From NCBI GenBank assembly GCA_039586035.1, contig JBDHLD010000028.1, positions 19,209-83,208 on the forward strand: a stretch of DNA of 64,000 bases, written 5' to 3'. Below the pieces are notes generated by a model, which was not told where the DNA came from, did not search any database, and was given only the letters and a program-made list of their open reading frames with translations. Positions 44,326-53,333 of the stretch are shown here, in pieces. The DNA is from JBDHHQ01 sp039586035. GTDB lineage: Bacteria > Gemmatimonadota > Gemmatimonadetes > Longimicrobiales > Gaopeijiaceae. The first letter of the stretch is position 1. Every line of letters begins with the position of its first letter. Both the position numbers and the translations under genes were made by a program.

Positions 44326-45266
44326 GGCTCTGGCCGTCGCTCCTTGCCGCCGTGGGGGCTGCGGCGCCTCTGGCGGCCCAGGGCGCCGGAGACGTAGCCC
44401 AGTCGTGTGCCGGGGCGGGAACCCCGGCCGATCACGCGTGGTGCACCGAGATCGCTCTCGGGGTGCAAGCAGCGCAGGGCGACCTGGCTCTCTTGAGCTC
44501 CGGTGGCGCCGCCTTGCCGGGAGCCGTCAGCACACTGGGAAAGCGGGTCGGCTCCTCTCCCCGCCTGTCGTTCTCTGGGCGGTTGGCGCTCGTGGGCTTC
44601 GAGGGACCCGACCTGAGTGACTCCGCGGTCGTGCCGGCACCGGGCGTCTCGGCGTTGGCCCCAGCGCTGCACGGGGCCTTCGGGCTCGGTCTTTTTCGTG
44701 GGTTCTCGCCCTCGCCCACCGTGGGCGGGCTGTTGGCGCTGGACGTGCTGGCGACGGCCAGCGCCCTCTTTCCGCCCGGCTCACTCGGCTACAGCGGCTC
44801 GAAGCTGGGCTACGGGCTCGGCTTGCGCCTGGGCGTCTTCCGGGAGTCGTTCACGCTGCCGGGAATCACCCTCTCCGTGACCCAGCGGTGGCTCCAGGAC
44901 GTACGCCTCGGAGGGATCGGTCCGGACGACGCGTCTGCGGAGCTGGGGGTGAGCACGACCTCGGTTCGTGGGCTGATCGGCAAGGACCTGTGGGGCCTGG
45001 GGTTTGTCGGCGGGCTGGGTTGGGACCGGAGCGCCTCCGACGGGACGGTGCCCACCGCCGAGGGCGGCTCGGTCACGTTCGAGGACTTCACGAACGGCCG
45101 TGGGCTCCTGTTCGTGGGGGTCTCGTGGAGCTACTTCCTGATCCAGCTCTCGGGCGAGGCGGGCTGGGCGTCCGGCTGGAGCGCCCCGGACGGACGGCCA
45201 GGCGGCGGCTACGAGCCGGGATCCGGCCGGTGGTTCGCTGGACTGGCGTTCCGTCTCATCTACTGA
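44322..45266 (+). CDS. Secreted protein, probable outer-membrane beta-barrel
   Basis: 314 residues. ATG 44322 overlaps the purM stop (ATGA). A signal peptide ends near LAAQG. The mature protein has two early Cys residues (about 29 and 41) and then amphipathic, Gly- and aromatic-rich strands (GYGLGLRLGVFRESFTLPGI, LFVGVSWSYFLIQL), ending in FRLIY as many outer-membrane barrels do. No family is recognised. Its place inside a purine/riboflavin operon is probably incidental. Confidence 0.6.
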   Translation: MRLWPSLLAAVGAAAPLAAQGAGDVAQSCAGAGTPADHAWCTEIALGVQAAQGDLALLSSGGAALPGAVSTLGKRVGSSPRLSFSGRLALVGFEGPDLSDSAVVPAPGVSALAPALHGAFGLGLFRGFSPSPTVGGLLALDVLATASALFPPGSLGYSGSKLGYGLGLRLGVFRESFTLPGITLSVTQRWLQDVRLGGIGPDDASAELGVSTTSVRGLIGKDLWGLGFVGGLGWDRSASDGTVPTAEGGSVTFEDFTNGRGLLFVGVSWSYFLIQLSGEAGWASGWSAPDGRPGGGYEPGSGRWFAGLAFRLIY

Positions 45267-45281
45267 GCCGACGGTCCGAGC

Positions 45282-46397
45282 ATGCGCCCCATCTCAGACA
45301 CCGACGAGCGACACCTGAAGCGAGCCTTGGATCTGGCCGAGGGTGGGCGCGGCCTGGTGCATCCCAATCCCGTCGTGGGCTGCGTGCTGGTGCGCGACGG
45401 CAAAGTCGTGGGAGAGGGCTTTCACCCCACGCACGGTGGCCCTCACGCCGAGATCGTCGCGCTGGAGGCGGCGGGCGAACGAGCCCGTGGAGGCACCGCC
45501 TACGTGAGCCTCGAGCCGTGTGCACACGCGGGCAAGACCCCCCCCTGCACGGAGGCGCTGCGCGACGCCGGCGTGAGGCGAGTCGTGTACGCTGCTGGCG
45601 ACCCCGGCCCGGGAAGCGGCGGTGGGGCGAGGCTCCGCGCCTGGGGCCTGGAGGTCACGGGCCCTACGTCGGCCGAGGACGAGGTCGCGCGACAGAACGC
45701 GGCGTTCTTCCGGATCCATCGGGACGGCCTTCCCTACGTGGCCCTCAAGCTGGCCCTTTCGCTGGACGGGCGCATCGCTGCCGCGCCGGGGCAGCGCACC
45801 GCCCTCACCGGAGCGGCGGCAGGGCGACGCGTGCACGCGCTCCGGCGGGAATTCGACGGGATTCTGGTCGGGACGACGACGGCGGTCGTCGACGATCCGC
45901 TGTTGACGGTCAGGGACGACGCCCCGGTGCCCAGGCCTCCGGCGCGCGTCCTTCTCGACCGGATCGCCTCCATCTCTCCCGAGGCGCGGGTCTTCCGAGA
46001 CGTCGACTCGGTCCCCGTGCACCTCTTCGTCGGGCCCGAGTCCTCGTCCGCCCGGCGAGACGCGCTATCCAATGCCGGCGCCCGGGTGCACGTCGTTCCC
46101 ACCGTCAGCGGTGGCCTCGATCTCCCTGCCGTCCTGGATGTCCTGTGGCAGTCGGACATCCGAGCGGTCTTGTGTGAGGGCGGGGGAGAGTTGGGCGCAG
46201 CCTTGCTGCGGCAGGACCTGGTTCAGAGGCTCTACCTGTTCCTGGCACCACGAGTGCTCGGTCCGAGCGGCGTGCTGGGCTTCCCCGACGTCCGAGCCTT
46301 CGCGGACCCCGAAGGGTGGACGCCGCACGCTGACGTCGAGACCTTAGGTGCTGACGTGCTCATCACCTACGACTACCGCGGGAGTGATCGCCCCTGA
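45282..46397 (+). CDS. ribD: RibD: bifunctional riboflavin deaminase/reductase
   Basis: 371 residues. The deaminase domain has the zinc ligands HAE (55-57) and PCAHAGKTPPC (Cys80, Cys89). The reductase domain follows from about 145 (LKLALSLDGRIAA, GTTTAVVDDPLLTVR, LCEGGGELGAALL). It catalyses the second and third steps of riboflavin synthesis. It begins the ribD-ribE-ribBA-ribH run; no FMN riboswitch precedes it. Confidence 0.93.
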   Translation: MRPISDTDERHLKRALDLAEGGRGLVHPNPVVGCVLVRDGKVVGEGFHPTHGGPHAEIVALEAAGERARGGTAYVSLEPCAHAGKTPPCTEALRDAGVRRVVYAAGDPGPGSGGGARLRAWGLEVTGPTSAEDEVARQNAAFFRIHRDGLPYVALKLALSLDGRIAAAPGQRTALTGAAAGRRVHALRREFDGILVGTTTAVVDDPLLTVRDDAPVPRPPARVLLDRIASISPEARVFRDVDSVPVHLFVGPESSSARRDALSNAGARVHVVPTVSGGLDLPAVLDVLWQSDIRAVLCEGGGELGAALLRQDLVQRLYLFLAPRVLGPSGVLGFPDVRAFADPEGWTPHADVETLGADVLITYDYRGSDRP

Positions 46398-47038
46398 TGT
46401 TCACCGGGATCATCGAGGAGGTCGGCAGGGTCGCCCGGGTCTCTGACCGAAGCGACACGCGCGAGATCGTCATCGAAGCCCCCGGGATTGCCTCTGAGCT
46501 GGGACTCGGGGACTCGGTGTCGGTGGACGGTGCGTGTCAGACGGTGGTCCACACCGAGGGGGACCGGTTTACCGTGGAGAGCATCGGCACGACGCTCTCC
46601 CGGACCGTGGTGGGTGGATACGAGGTGGGCACACGGGTCAACCTCGAGCGAGCCATGGTGTTGGGCCGCCGCCTGGACGGACACCTCGTGCAAGGCCACG
46701 TCGACGGGGTCGGCGAGCTCACATCGTCTCGTGAGGACGGTGGGTTCTGGCTTCTGGACTTCCGCATTCCTTCTGACGTGTGGCGACAGACCATTCTCCA
46801 CGGTTCCATCGCCATCAACGGTATCAGCCTCACCGTGAACCGTCTGGATCCGCCGGATCGGTGCCAGGTCGGGATCATTCCTCACACGTGGGAGCACACG
46901 AATCTCAAGGACTTACGGGCATCTGGTCGAGTGAATCTGGAGGGGGACCTGATCGGGAAGTACGTGGGTAGGATGCTGGCGTCCCGGGAGCCGGACAGAG
47001 GCCTCGGGCTCGAGGAGATCGAGGAGCTTGGATACTGA
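46397..47038 (+). CDS. ribE: Riboflavin synthase alpha chain
   Basis: 213 residues with the characteristic two tandem lumazine-binding repeats. The first starts MFTGIIEEVGRV; the second starts near GHVDGVGEL. It converts two lumazines to riboflavin plus pyrimidinedione. ATG 46397 overlaps the ribD stop (TGATG). Confidence 0.93.
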   Translation: MFTGIIEEVGRVARVSDRSDTREIVIEAPGIASELGLGDSVSVDGACQTVVHTEGDRFTVESIGTTLSRTVVGGYEVGTRVNLERAMVLGRRLDGHLVQGHVDGVGELTSSREDGGFWLLDFRIPSDVWRQTILHGSIAINGISLTVNRLDPPDRCQVGIIPHTWEHTNLKDLRASGRVNLEGDLIGKYVGRMLASREPDRGLGLEEIEELGY

Positions 47039-47098
47039 TGCACTTCCGGCGTTCGCTGGCGGCCACACCGTGAGCGGAGCCGGAGGCAGGAGGCGCGC

Positions 47099-48298
47099 GT
47101 GCCGTTCGACCTCGTAGGGGAGGCGATCGAGGATATCCGCCAGGGGCGGATGGTGATCGTGGCGGACGACGAAGACCGAGAGAACGAGGGAGACCTGGTC
47201 TGCGCCGCCGCCGTGGTGACCCCGGAGATCATCAACTTCATGGCCCGGTACGGGCGGGGGCTGATCTGCGCCACCCTGACCCGGGAGCGGGCCGAAGAGC
47301 TCGACCTCGCTCCCATGACCGACACCAACACCGACCCACAGGGCACCGCGTTCACGGTATCCGTAGACGCCCATCGCAAGTTCGGCGTGACCACGGGGAT
47401 CAGTGCGTTCGATCGAGCCAAGACCATCGAGGTACTGCTGGACCCGGAGAGCCGCCCCGGCGATCTGCGACGGCCCGGCCACATCTTTCCCCTCCGGGCC
47501 CAACCCGGTGGCGTTCTCCGACGGGTCGGTCAAACGGAAGCCAGCGTGGACCTGGCTCGCCTCGCTGGGTTTCCACCGGCCGGTGTGATCTGCGAGATCC
47601 TCAGCGCGGACGGGACCATGGCGCGGCGTCCGGAGCTGGAGGAGTTCGCCGAGGAGCACGGCCTGAAGTTCATCACCGTGGCCCAGCTCGTGCGGTACCG
47701 GCTCGCCAAGGAGCGACTCGTGAACCGGGTCGCGGAGGCCGAGCTGCCCACCCCCTACGGCGACTTCCGCGTCATCGCCTATCGGAACCTCGTGGACGAG
47801 CGTGAGCACGTGGCGCTGGTCAAGGGCGAGATCTCCGGCGTGCCAGAGGTGCTCGTACGCATGCATTCGGAGTGTCTGACGGGCGATGTCTTCGGCTCGC
47901 TGCGCTGTGATTGCGGACAGCAGCTCGCGGCGGCCATGGAGCGCATCGAGCAGGAAGGTCGGGGAGCCATCGTCTACCTGAAGCAGGAGGGGCGGGGGAT
48001 CGGCCTCGTGAACAAGCTTCGGGCCTACGAGCTCCAGGATCAGGGGCTGGACACCGTGGAGGCGAACAAGACCCTCGGGTTCAAGCCCGATCTGCGCGAC
48101 TACGGCATCGGCGCGCAGATCCTCCTGGACCTGGGCTTGAATTCCATCCGCCTCCTGACGAACAACCCACGTAAGATCGTGGGACTCGACGCCTACGACA
48201 TCACGATCGTGGGGCGGGAGCCCATCCGGGTGGAGCCCGGCGCGCACAACAAACGATACCTCGCCACCAAGGCGACCAAGCTGGGCCACATACTCTAG
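47099..48298 (+). CDS. ribBA: RibBA: DHBP synthase / GTP cyclohydrolase II
   Basis: 399 residues. The N-terminal half (to about 205) is 3,4-dihydroxy-2-butanone 4-phosphate synthase (DDEDRENEGDL, GVTTGISAFDRA, RPGHIFPLRA). The C-terminal half is GTP cyclohydrolase II with zinc ligands in CLTGDVFGSLRCDCGQQ and RGIGLVNKL. GTG 47099 has AGGAGG (47088-47093) 5 bases upstream. The two halves start the two branches of riboflavin synthesis. Confidence 0.93.
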   Translation: MPFDLVGEAIEDIRQGRMVIVADDEDRENEGDLVCAAAVVTPEIINFMARYGRGLICATLTRERAEELDLAPMTDTNTDPQGTAFTVSVDAHRKFGVTTGISAFDRAKTIEVLLDPESRPGDLRRPGHIFPLRAQPGGVLRRVGQTEASVDLARLAGFPPAGVICEILSADGTMARRPELEEFAEEHGLKFITVAQLVRYRLAKERLVNRVAEAELPTPYGDFRVIAYRNLVDEREHVALVKGEISGVPEVLVRMHSECLTGDVFGSLRCDCGQQLAAAMERIEQEGRGAIVYLKQEGRGIGLVNKLRAYELQDQGLDTVEANKTLGFKPDLRDYGIGAQILLDLGLNSIRLLTNNPRKIVGLDAYDITIVGREPIRVEPGAHNKRYLATKATKLGHIL

Positions 48299-48327
48299 CC
48301 GCCGGGAAGCGATTTCCAGGAGCCACG

Positions 48328-48792
48328 GTGAACGAATACAACGGAGATCTGGACGGTAAGGGACGCCGCGTCGCCATCGTCGTCTCCCGCTTCAACAGCC
48401 TCGTCACGCGCCAGCTCCTCGGGGGCGCGAGGGATTGCCTCCTGCGGCACGGAGTGGACGAAGACGCCATCGACGTCTACCACGTCCCGGGCGCGTGGGA
48501 GATCCCCCAGACCGCTCGACGCGTCCTGCAGGCGGGGGGACACGACGCCCTGGTGGCGCTCGGCTGCGTGATCCGCGGCGCCACACCCCACTTCGAATAC
48601 GTGGCCGGCGAGGCGGCGCGGGGCCTGGGGGCCGTCGGTCGCGAGGCGAGCGTGCCAGTCGTCTTCGGCGTCCTCACCACGGACACGGTGGAGCAGGCGC
48701 TGGAGCGAGCGGGCACCAAAGCCGGCAACAAGGGCTGGGACGCGGCGCTGAGCGCCCTCGAGCTCGTCAACCTCTTCGGGAAGATCGGATAG
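48328..48792 (+). CDS. ribH: 6,7-dimethyl-8-ribityllumazine synthase
   Basis: 154 residues. Motifs: IVVSRFNSLVTRQLLGGA, VPGAWEIPQTA, GCVIRGATPHFEYVAGE and VFGVLTTDT. It makes lumazine from the RibD and RibBA products and typically forms icosahedral particles. GTG 48328 follows CAGGAG. Confidence 0.93.
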   Translation: MNEYNGDLDGKGRRVAIVVSRFNSLVTRQLLGGARDCLLRHGVDEDAIDVYHVPGAWEIPQTARRVLQAGGHDALVALGCVIRGATPHFEYVAGEAARGLGAVGREASVPVVFGVLTTDTVEQALERAGTKAGNKGWDAALSALELVNLFGKIG

Positions 48793-48793
48793 C

Positions 48794-49234
48794 TTGGCAG
48801 TCCGCTCTGGATCCCACCTCGATCGCACCCGGGCACGGGCCTGGGTCCTCCAGATTCACTACCGGTGGGAGAGCGCCGGCGGCGACGCACTCCTGGACGA
48901 GGCACTCCGTGAGACGGTGGCCACTCGCCGAATTCGGCCTGAGCGGCTCCCCTATATCCGCAGGCTCGTGAATGCGCTGGACGACCACGGTCACGAGGTG
49001 GATCGTCGGCTTCAGGCGGCCCTGGACAACTGGCGCCTCGATCGACTCTCGGCCATCGACCGTGGGATTCTCCGACTCTCCGCCGTCGAGCTGCTCTACC
49101 TCGACGACATCCCTCCGAAGGTATCGATCCAGGAGGCGATTCACCTGGCGGAGCGGTACGGTGGCCCCGAGTCGTCGCGGTTCGTGAACGGCGTGCTGGA
49201 CGCCCTCTACAAGAGCGTGCGGGAGGGCGGTTGA
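48794..49234 (+). CDS. nusB: Transcription antitermination factor NusB
   Basis: 146 residues from TTG 48794. NusB features are the Arg-rich N-terminal helix RTRARAWVLQIHY and IDRGILRLSAVELLYLDDIPPKVSIQEAIHLAERYGG near the C-terminus. It binds boxA RNA with NusE during rRNA antitermination. The ribH-nusB order is common in bacteria. Confidence 0.9.
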   Translation: MAVRSGSHLDRTRARAWVLQIHYRWESAGGDALLDEALRETVATRRIRPERLPYIRRLVNALDDHGHEVDRRLQAALDNWRLDRLSAIDRGILRLSAVELLYLDDIPPKVSIQEAIHLAERYGGPESSRFVNGVLDALYKSVREGG

Positions 49235-49260
49235 GCCCGGCCCGCCGTGGTGGCGCCTGT

Positions 49261-50385
49261 ATGCGAATCCTCGTGGTGAATTGGCAGGACCGACAGAATC
49301 CGCAGTCGGGGGGAGCCGAAACCCACCTGCACGAGATCTTCGGCCGGCTGGCAGCGCAGGGTGACGACGTCACGTTGTTGGTGTCCGGATGGCGAGGGGC
49401 TCCAGCCAGGGTCGAGCTCGACGGCATGGAAGTGCATCGTACGGGGGGCCGATACACCTTCTCGGCGGCCGCCCCTTGGTACTACAGGCGACACCTGCGG
49501 GGCGGGGGCTTCGACGTCGTTGTCGAGGATCTGAACAAAGTGCCCGTCTTCACTCCGTTCTGGACGCGGGCGCCCCAGGTACTCCTCGTGCACCACCTGT
49601 TCGGGACGACGGCGTTCCAGGAGGCCTCGCTGCCCGTGGCCACGGCCACCTGGCTGCTCGAGCGTCCGGTGCCGAGGGTCTTCCGGGACGTCCCCACCGT
49701 CGCCGTCTCAGACAGCACCGCGGACGATCTGGTCGAGCGAGGCATGAAACGGGACTGCATCACCGTCATTCCCAACGGCATCCACATCGATCGCTACCCG
49801 GTTGCCGGCCCGGCTGACGCCTTCGAGAGGCCTACGCTTCTGTTCTTGGGCAGGCTGAAGCGTTACAAGGGGATCGACCTCATCTTCAGGGCCTGCGCCA
49901 AGCTGACGCAGGAAGGGCTGGGGGTGCGCCTGCTCGTGGCGGGCCGGGGCGACGACGAGACTCGCCTGACGTCGCTGCGGGACCGTCTCGGACTCGAAGA
50001 CGTCGTGGAGTTCCTGGGATTCGTGTCCGAGGAAGAGAAGCTGCAACTGCTGCGGCGGAGCTGGATCCATGTGCTCACGTCTCCCAAGGAGGGCTGGGGG
50101 ATCACGAACGTGGAGGCGGCGGCTTGTGGCACGCCGACGGTGGCCAGCGACTCGCCTGGGCTACGGGACTCGGTGCGGCACGGCGATACGGGCCTACTGG
50201 TCCCCCATGGCGACGTGGACGCGCTGGCCTCCGCGCTGGGCCGCCTCCTTCAGGATGACGAGTTGCGGGCGACCATGGGGCGCTCGGCCCGGGGGTTCGC
50301 CGAGAGCCTCTCGTGGGACGCTTCCGCGCAGAGATTCCGCACGGTCCTCGAGCGGCGGATGGCGGACCGTGCCGTCAACGTCTAG
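49261..50385 (+). CDS. Glycosyltransferase family 4
   Basis: About 374 residues. The GT-B fold is complete: N-terminal MRILVVNWQDRQNPQSGGAE, then TLLFLGRLKRYKGIDLI at the interdomain junction and EGWGITNVEAAACGTPTVAS, the GT4 catalytic Glu block. No signal or membrane helix is present. It transfers an activated sugar to a lipid or glycan; the acceptor is unknown. A TTG at 49231 overlapping the nusB stop is an alternative start. No glycan cluster surrounds it. Confidence 0.85.
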   Translation: MRILVVNWQDRQNPQSGGAETHLHEIFGRLAAQGDDVTLLVSGWRGAPARVELDGMEVHRTGGRYTFSAAAPWYYRRHLRGGGFDVVVEDLNKVPVFTPFWTRAPQVLLVHHLFGTTAFQEASLPVATATWLLERPVPRVFRDVPTVAVSDSTADDLVERGMKRDCITVIPNGIHIDRYPVAGPADAFERPTLLFLGRLKRYKGIDLIFRACAKLTQEGLGVRLLVAGRGDDETRLTSLRDRLGLEDVVEFLGFVSEEEKLQLLRRSWIHVLTSPKEGWGITNVEAAACGTPTVASDSPGLRDSVRHGDTGLLVPHGDVDALASALGRLLQDDELRATMGRSARGFAESLSWDASAQRFRTVLERRMADRAVNV

Positions 50386-50481
50386 CCGGTCCCGACACAC
50401 GGGCACGCTCGACCCGCTGCGTGGCGTCGGGAGAGTGGTTACCTTTTCGCTTCGAACCGAGAACCCGAGAGCGGAGGATGA

Positions 50482-50811
50482 ATGAGAGTCCAGATAGCCG
50501 CCCGTCACTGTGAGGTCCCGGACTCGATTCGGCAGCGGGCGGAAGAGCAGGCCCAGAGGTTATCCCGATACGAGCCCCGCCTTTCCGGCGTGGAGGTCGT
50601 CTTCGAAATAGAGAAGCACGTGAAGCGGGTCGAGGGCCGTATGACCATCGACGGCGACGCCCCGGTGCTGGCCACGGGTGACGGCGCCGAGTTCCGCGCG
50701 GCGCTGGACCAGATGCTGGACCGGGCGTCCCGCATGCTGCGACGTCGGCGAGACCAGGCCCGCGACCATCAGGGTCCGAAGCTCTCGGAAACGGCGTCGC
50801 CCGAGCGCTGA
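50482..50811 (+). CDS. hpf: Ribosome hibernation promoting factor (short HPF/RaiA)
   Basis: 109 residues, the short form without the C-terminal dimerisation domain. It has the HPF/RaiA beta-alpha fold with VEVVFEIEKHVKRVEGRMTI and the helix RAALDQMLDRASRMLRRRRDQ, whose basic residues contact 16S rRNA in homologues. GGAGG lies 4 bases before ATG 50482. It begins the hpf-hprK-PTS operon, an order also seen in Deltaproteobacteria. Confidence 0.82.
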   Translation: MRVQIAARHCEVPDSIRQRAEEQAQRLSRYEPRLSGVEVVFEIEKHVKRVEGRMTIDGDAPVLATGDGAEFRAALDQMLDRASRMLRRRRDQARDHQGPKLSETASPER

Positions 50812-50839
50812 TCGTCCACCCGACGCGACCGAAGCTACC

Positions 50840-51793
50840 GTGGGCCGGGCCCTCACCGTCGAGGAAATCTACCAGGACCGGAGCGAGATCCTCCAGCTCG
50901 AGCTCCTGACGGAAGGTCCGCCCCTCGACAGCCCGGTGATCGATCCCGACATCTCGACCCCCGGCCTCGCGCTGGCGGGATTCACCGAACGTTTCCCCAG
51001 AGGACGTATGCAGGTCTTCGGGGAGACCGAGATGACCTACCTCCGTTCCCTGCCGTCCGAGCAGGCGTGGGAGCACCTCGAAAAGCTCTTCGCGCACGAG
51101 ATCCCGGCGGTCTTCGTCACCAAGGGCCAGGAGGTGCCCCCCGAGTTCCTCGAGATCGCCGTACGGAACGACATTCCCGTCATGCGATCTAACCTCTCGA
51201 CGCGGGACTTCTTCCAGCGCATGAAGCCGGTCATGGAGGAGGAGCTCGCGCCCGAGACCAACCTCCACGGCTCGTTGGCCGACGTCTACGGTGTAGGTCT
51301 TCTCTTCGTGGGAGAGAGCGGAATCGGCAAGAGCGAATGCGTCCTCGACCTCGTGGAGCGAGGTCACCGCCTGGTGGCGGACGACCTTGTGTTCGTCTCC
51401 CGTCGGGGACACGACGTGCTCATCGGTCGCGGCCACGAGCTTCAACGGCACCACATGGAGATCCGTGGCATCGGCATCATCGACGTCCGTGCGCTTTTCG
51501 GGATCCGGGCCATCCGACAGCAAAAGCGGATCGAGGTCGTGGTGCACCTGGAACATTGGCAGGAGGGGCGGGAGTACGACCGCACGGGGCTGGAGACAGA
51601 GCACGAGGAAATCCTCGGCGTCCCGCTTCCGAGGGTCACAGTGCCGCTGGTGCCGGGGAAGAACATCACGGTGGTGAGCGAGGTCGTGGCCATGAACCAT
51701 CTGCTGCTCTTCTCCGGCGTGGACTCCGCAGCCGAGTTCAACCGTCGCCTCCAGACCTCACTCTCCGAGTATCTCAGGCAGGACTATGAGTGA
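50840..51793 (+). CDS. hprK: HPr kinase/phosphorylase
   Basis: About 317 residues from GTG 50840; the upstream open frame overlaps hpf and is not conserved. The N-domain (1-135) is followed by the P-loop GESGIGKS (158-165), the HprK signature MEIRGIGIIDVRALFG and ending VAMNHLLLFSG. It phosphorylates or dephosphorylates the regulatory serine of HPr (Ser51 in the HPr encoded downstream). The end overlaps the IIA gene by 8 bases. It links sugar-PTS state to carbon control. Confidence 0.92.
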   Translation: MGRALTVEEIYQDRSEILQLELLTEGPPLDSPVIDPDISTPGLALAGFTERFPRGRMQVFGETEMTYLRSLPSEQAWEHLEKLFAHEIPAVFVTKGQEVPPEFLEIAVRNDIPVMRSNLSTRDFFQRMKPVMEEELAPETNLHGSLADVYGVGLLFVGESGIGKSECVLDLVERGHRLVADDLVFVSRRGHDVLIGRGHELQRHHMEIRGIGIIDVRALFGIRAIRQQKRIEVVVHLEHWQEGREYDRTGLETEHEEILGVPLPRVTVPLVPGKNITVVSEVVAMNHLLLFSGVDSAAEFNRRLQTSLSEYLRQDYE

Positions 51794-52208
51794 GCACCCG
51801 CCGGCACGGGGAATCCTGGTGGCCCACGGAGCCATGGCAGAAGGGCTCGTGGACGCGGTTCGAAGGATCGCCGGGACCGATCACGAAGCGCTGGTCGCCC
51901 TGTCGAACGAAGGGCTCGCCCCCGACGCCCTGGCTCGGGAGATCGAGGCGCTGTTGGGTGACGCCCCCGGAGTCGTCTTCACGGACATGCAGTCGGGGAG
52001 CTGTGCCATGGCCGCGCGCCTGACGTGCCGCGACTCGCAGGAGCGTGTCATCGTATGTGGCGTCAACCTTCCCATGCTTCTGGACTTCGTCTTCCACAGG
52101 GAGATGCCGCTCGCCGAGCTGATCCCGCGCGTCCTGGATCGCGGCAGAGGGGGGATTCAGAGCATCCCGAAACCGACCGCACATGCCGATACAGCTCTTT
52201 CGGGTTGA
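51786..52208 (+). CDS. PTS mannose-class EIIA
   Basis: 140 residues with the EIIA-Man fold. The phospho-His is His14 in ILVAHGAMAEG; the DMQSGSCAMAARL and GVNLPMLLDF blocks follow. It receives phosphate from HPr and passes it to EIIB. It overlaps hprK and the IIB gene (26 bases). Confidence 0.88.
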   Translation: MSEHPPARGILVAHGAMAEGLVDAVRRIAGTDHEALVALSNEGLAPDALAREIEALLGDAPGVVFTDMQSGSCAMAARLTCRDSQERVIVCGVNLPMLLDFVFHREMPLAELIPRVLDRGRGGIQSIPKPTAHADTALSG

Positions 52209-52662
52209 CGAGCGCCTCATCCACGGCCAGGTGGTGATCGGCTGGGGGAGTCACCTTGCGCCGCAGCGGTACGCCATCGTCGATGACGACGTGGCGGAGA
52301 GCGGGTGGGAGCAGGAGCTGTACGCACTCGGCTTGCCGGATGGCACCGCCGTGGAGTTCGTGACGGTGGAGCAGGCCGGTCAGCGGATCCCCGAGTGGCA
52401 GTCGTCTCCGCTCAAGACCATAGTCCTCGCGCGGGACCTCCGGACCGTCCACCGATTGGCCGAGGGAGGATACCTGGACGACATCCCGGTCAATCTGGGT
52501 GGTATTCACCACGGCGCGGGGCGCACACAGGTGCTCTCGTATATCTACCTGGATGACGAGGACCGCCGCCTGATCCGTGAGCTGGCGGGCATGGGAGTGG
52601 CGGTCACGGCCCGAGACCTTCCCGGCTCCAGGAAGGTCGGCGCCGAGAGCCTCTTGCGCTGA
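52183..52662 (+). CDS. PTS mannose-class EIIB
   Basis: 159 residues. The phospho-His is His14 in FRVDERLIHGQVVIGW, the family hallmark; VNLGGIHHGAGRT and TARDLPGS follow. It transfers phosphate from EIIA to the sugar taken up by IIC/IID. Confidence 0.9.
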   Translation: MPIQLFRVDERLIHGQVVIGWGSHLAPQRYAIVDDDVAESGWEQELYALGLPDGTAVEFVTVEQAGQRIPEWQSSPLKTIVLARDLRTVHRLAEGGYLDDIPVNLGGIHHGAGRTQVLSYIYLDDEDRRLIRELAGMGVAVTARDLPGSRKVGAESLLR

Positions 52663-52673
52663 GGTCGCCCACA

Positions 52674-53333
52674 TTGGAGCTCCTCTCGCTCTCGTTGCTG
52701 GGCGGTCTCGTCGCCCTCGAAGGCACCTCGTTGGGTCAGTTCATGGCGTCTCGACCCATCGTGGCGGCGACGGCGGCCGGGTGGGTGCTGGGGGATCCGG
52801 GGTCGGGGCTGCTGCTGGGCGGCCTGCTGGAGCTCCTCCACCTGAGCGTCATGCCGGTGGGTGGCGCGCGCTTCCCCGAGGTGGGCCCCGCCGCCGTGGT
52901 CGCGGCGGCCACGTCGGTAGCTGCAGGTGGGGCGGGGGGGATCGCGCTGGGGTGCCTCATGGCGCTGGCGTGGGGCCAGCTCGGAGGCGCCAGCATCGTC
53001 GTGCTCCGTCGGGTGAACGGCCACATGGCCCCGGACCCGCTGTCCCACGCGGCCTCGCCGGGCGGGACCGAGCTCCGACACCTGACGGCCACGGCTCTGG
53101 ACCTGGTCCGTGGAACCGTTCTTACGGCAATGGGGATATTCGTGGGCGTCCGATGGGTGGCACCGGCGAGCGCATTTTGGCCGCTGGGTCAGGGGGCGAC
53201 CGTCGGGCTCGTGCTCGTGGCCGCGGCCCTGCCGGCGGGGGCCCTCCTGAAGACGTTCGGAGGCGTGCGTCGCCGAGGCGCCCTCTTCGCGTTGGGTGTT
53301 CTGGCTGGATTGGCTGGGAGCCTGCTCCTGTGA
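52674..53333 (+). CDS. PTS mannose-class EIIC
   Basis: 219 residues from TTG 52674, shorter than the typical 250-270. It is strongly hydrophobic with about 6-7 helices. The N-terminal GGLVALEGTSLGQFMASRPIV and GLLLGGLLELLHLSVMPVGGARFPE are clear EIIC-Man blocks. It forms the sugar channel with EIID. The stop overlaps the EIID start (GTGA). Confidence 0.85.
   Translation: MELLSLSLLGGLVALEGTSLGQFMASRPIVAATAAGWVLGDPGSGLLLGGLLELLHLSVMPVGGARFPEVGPAAVVAAATSVAAGGAGGIALGCLMALAWGQLGGASIVVLRRVNGHMAPDPLSHAASPGGTELRHLTATALDLVRGTVLTAMGIFVGVRWVAPASAFWPLGQGATVGLVLVAAALPAGALLKTFGGVRRRGALFALGVLAGLAGSLLL

Noticed and set aside
45267..45281. FMN riboswitch before ribD
   Set aside because: Only 15 bases separate ribD from the preceding gene.
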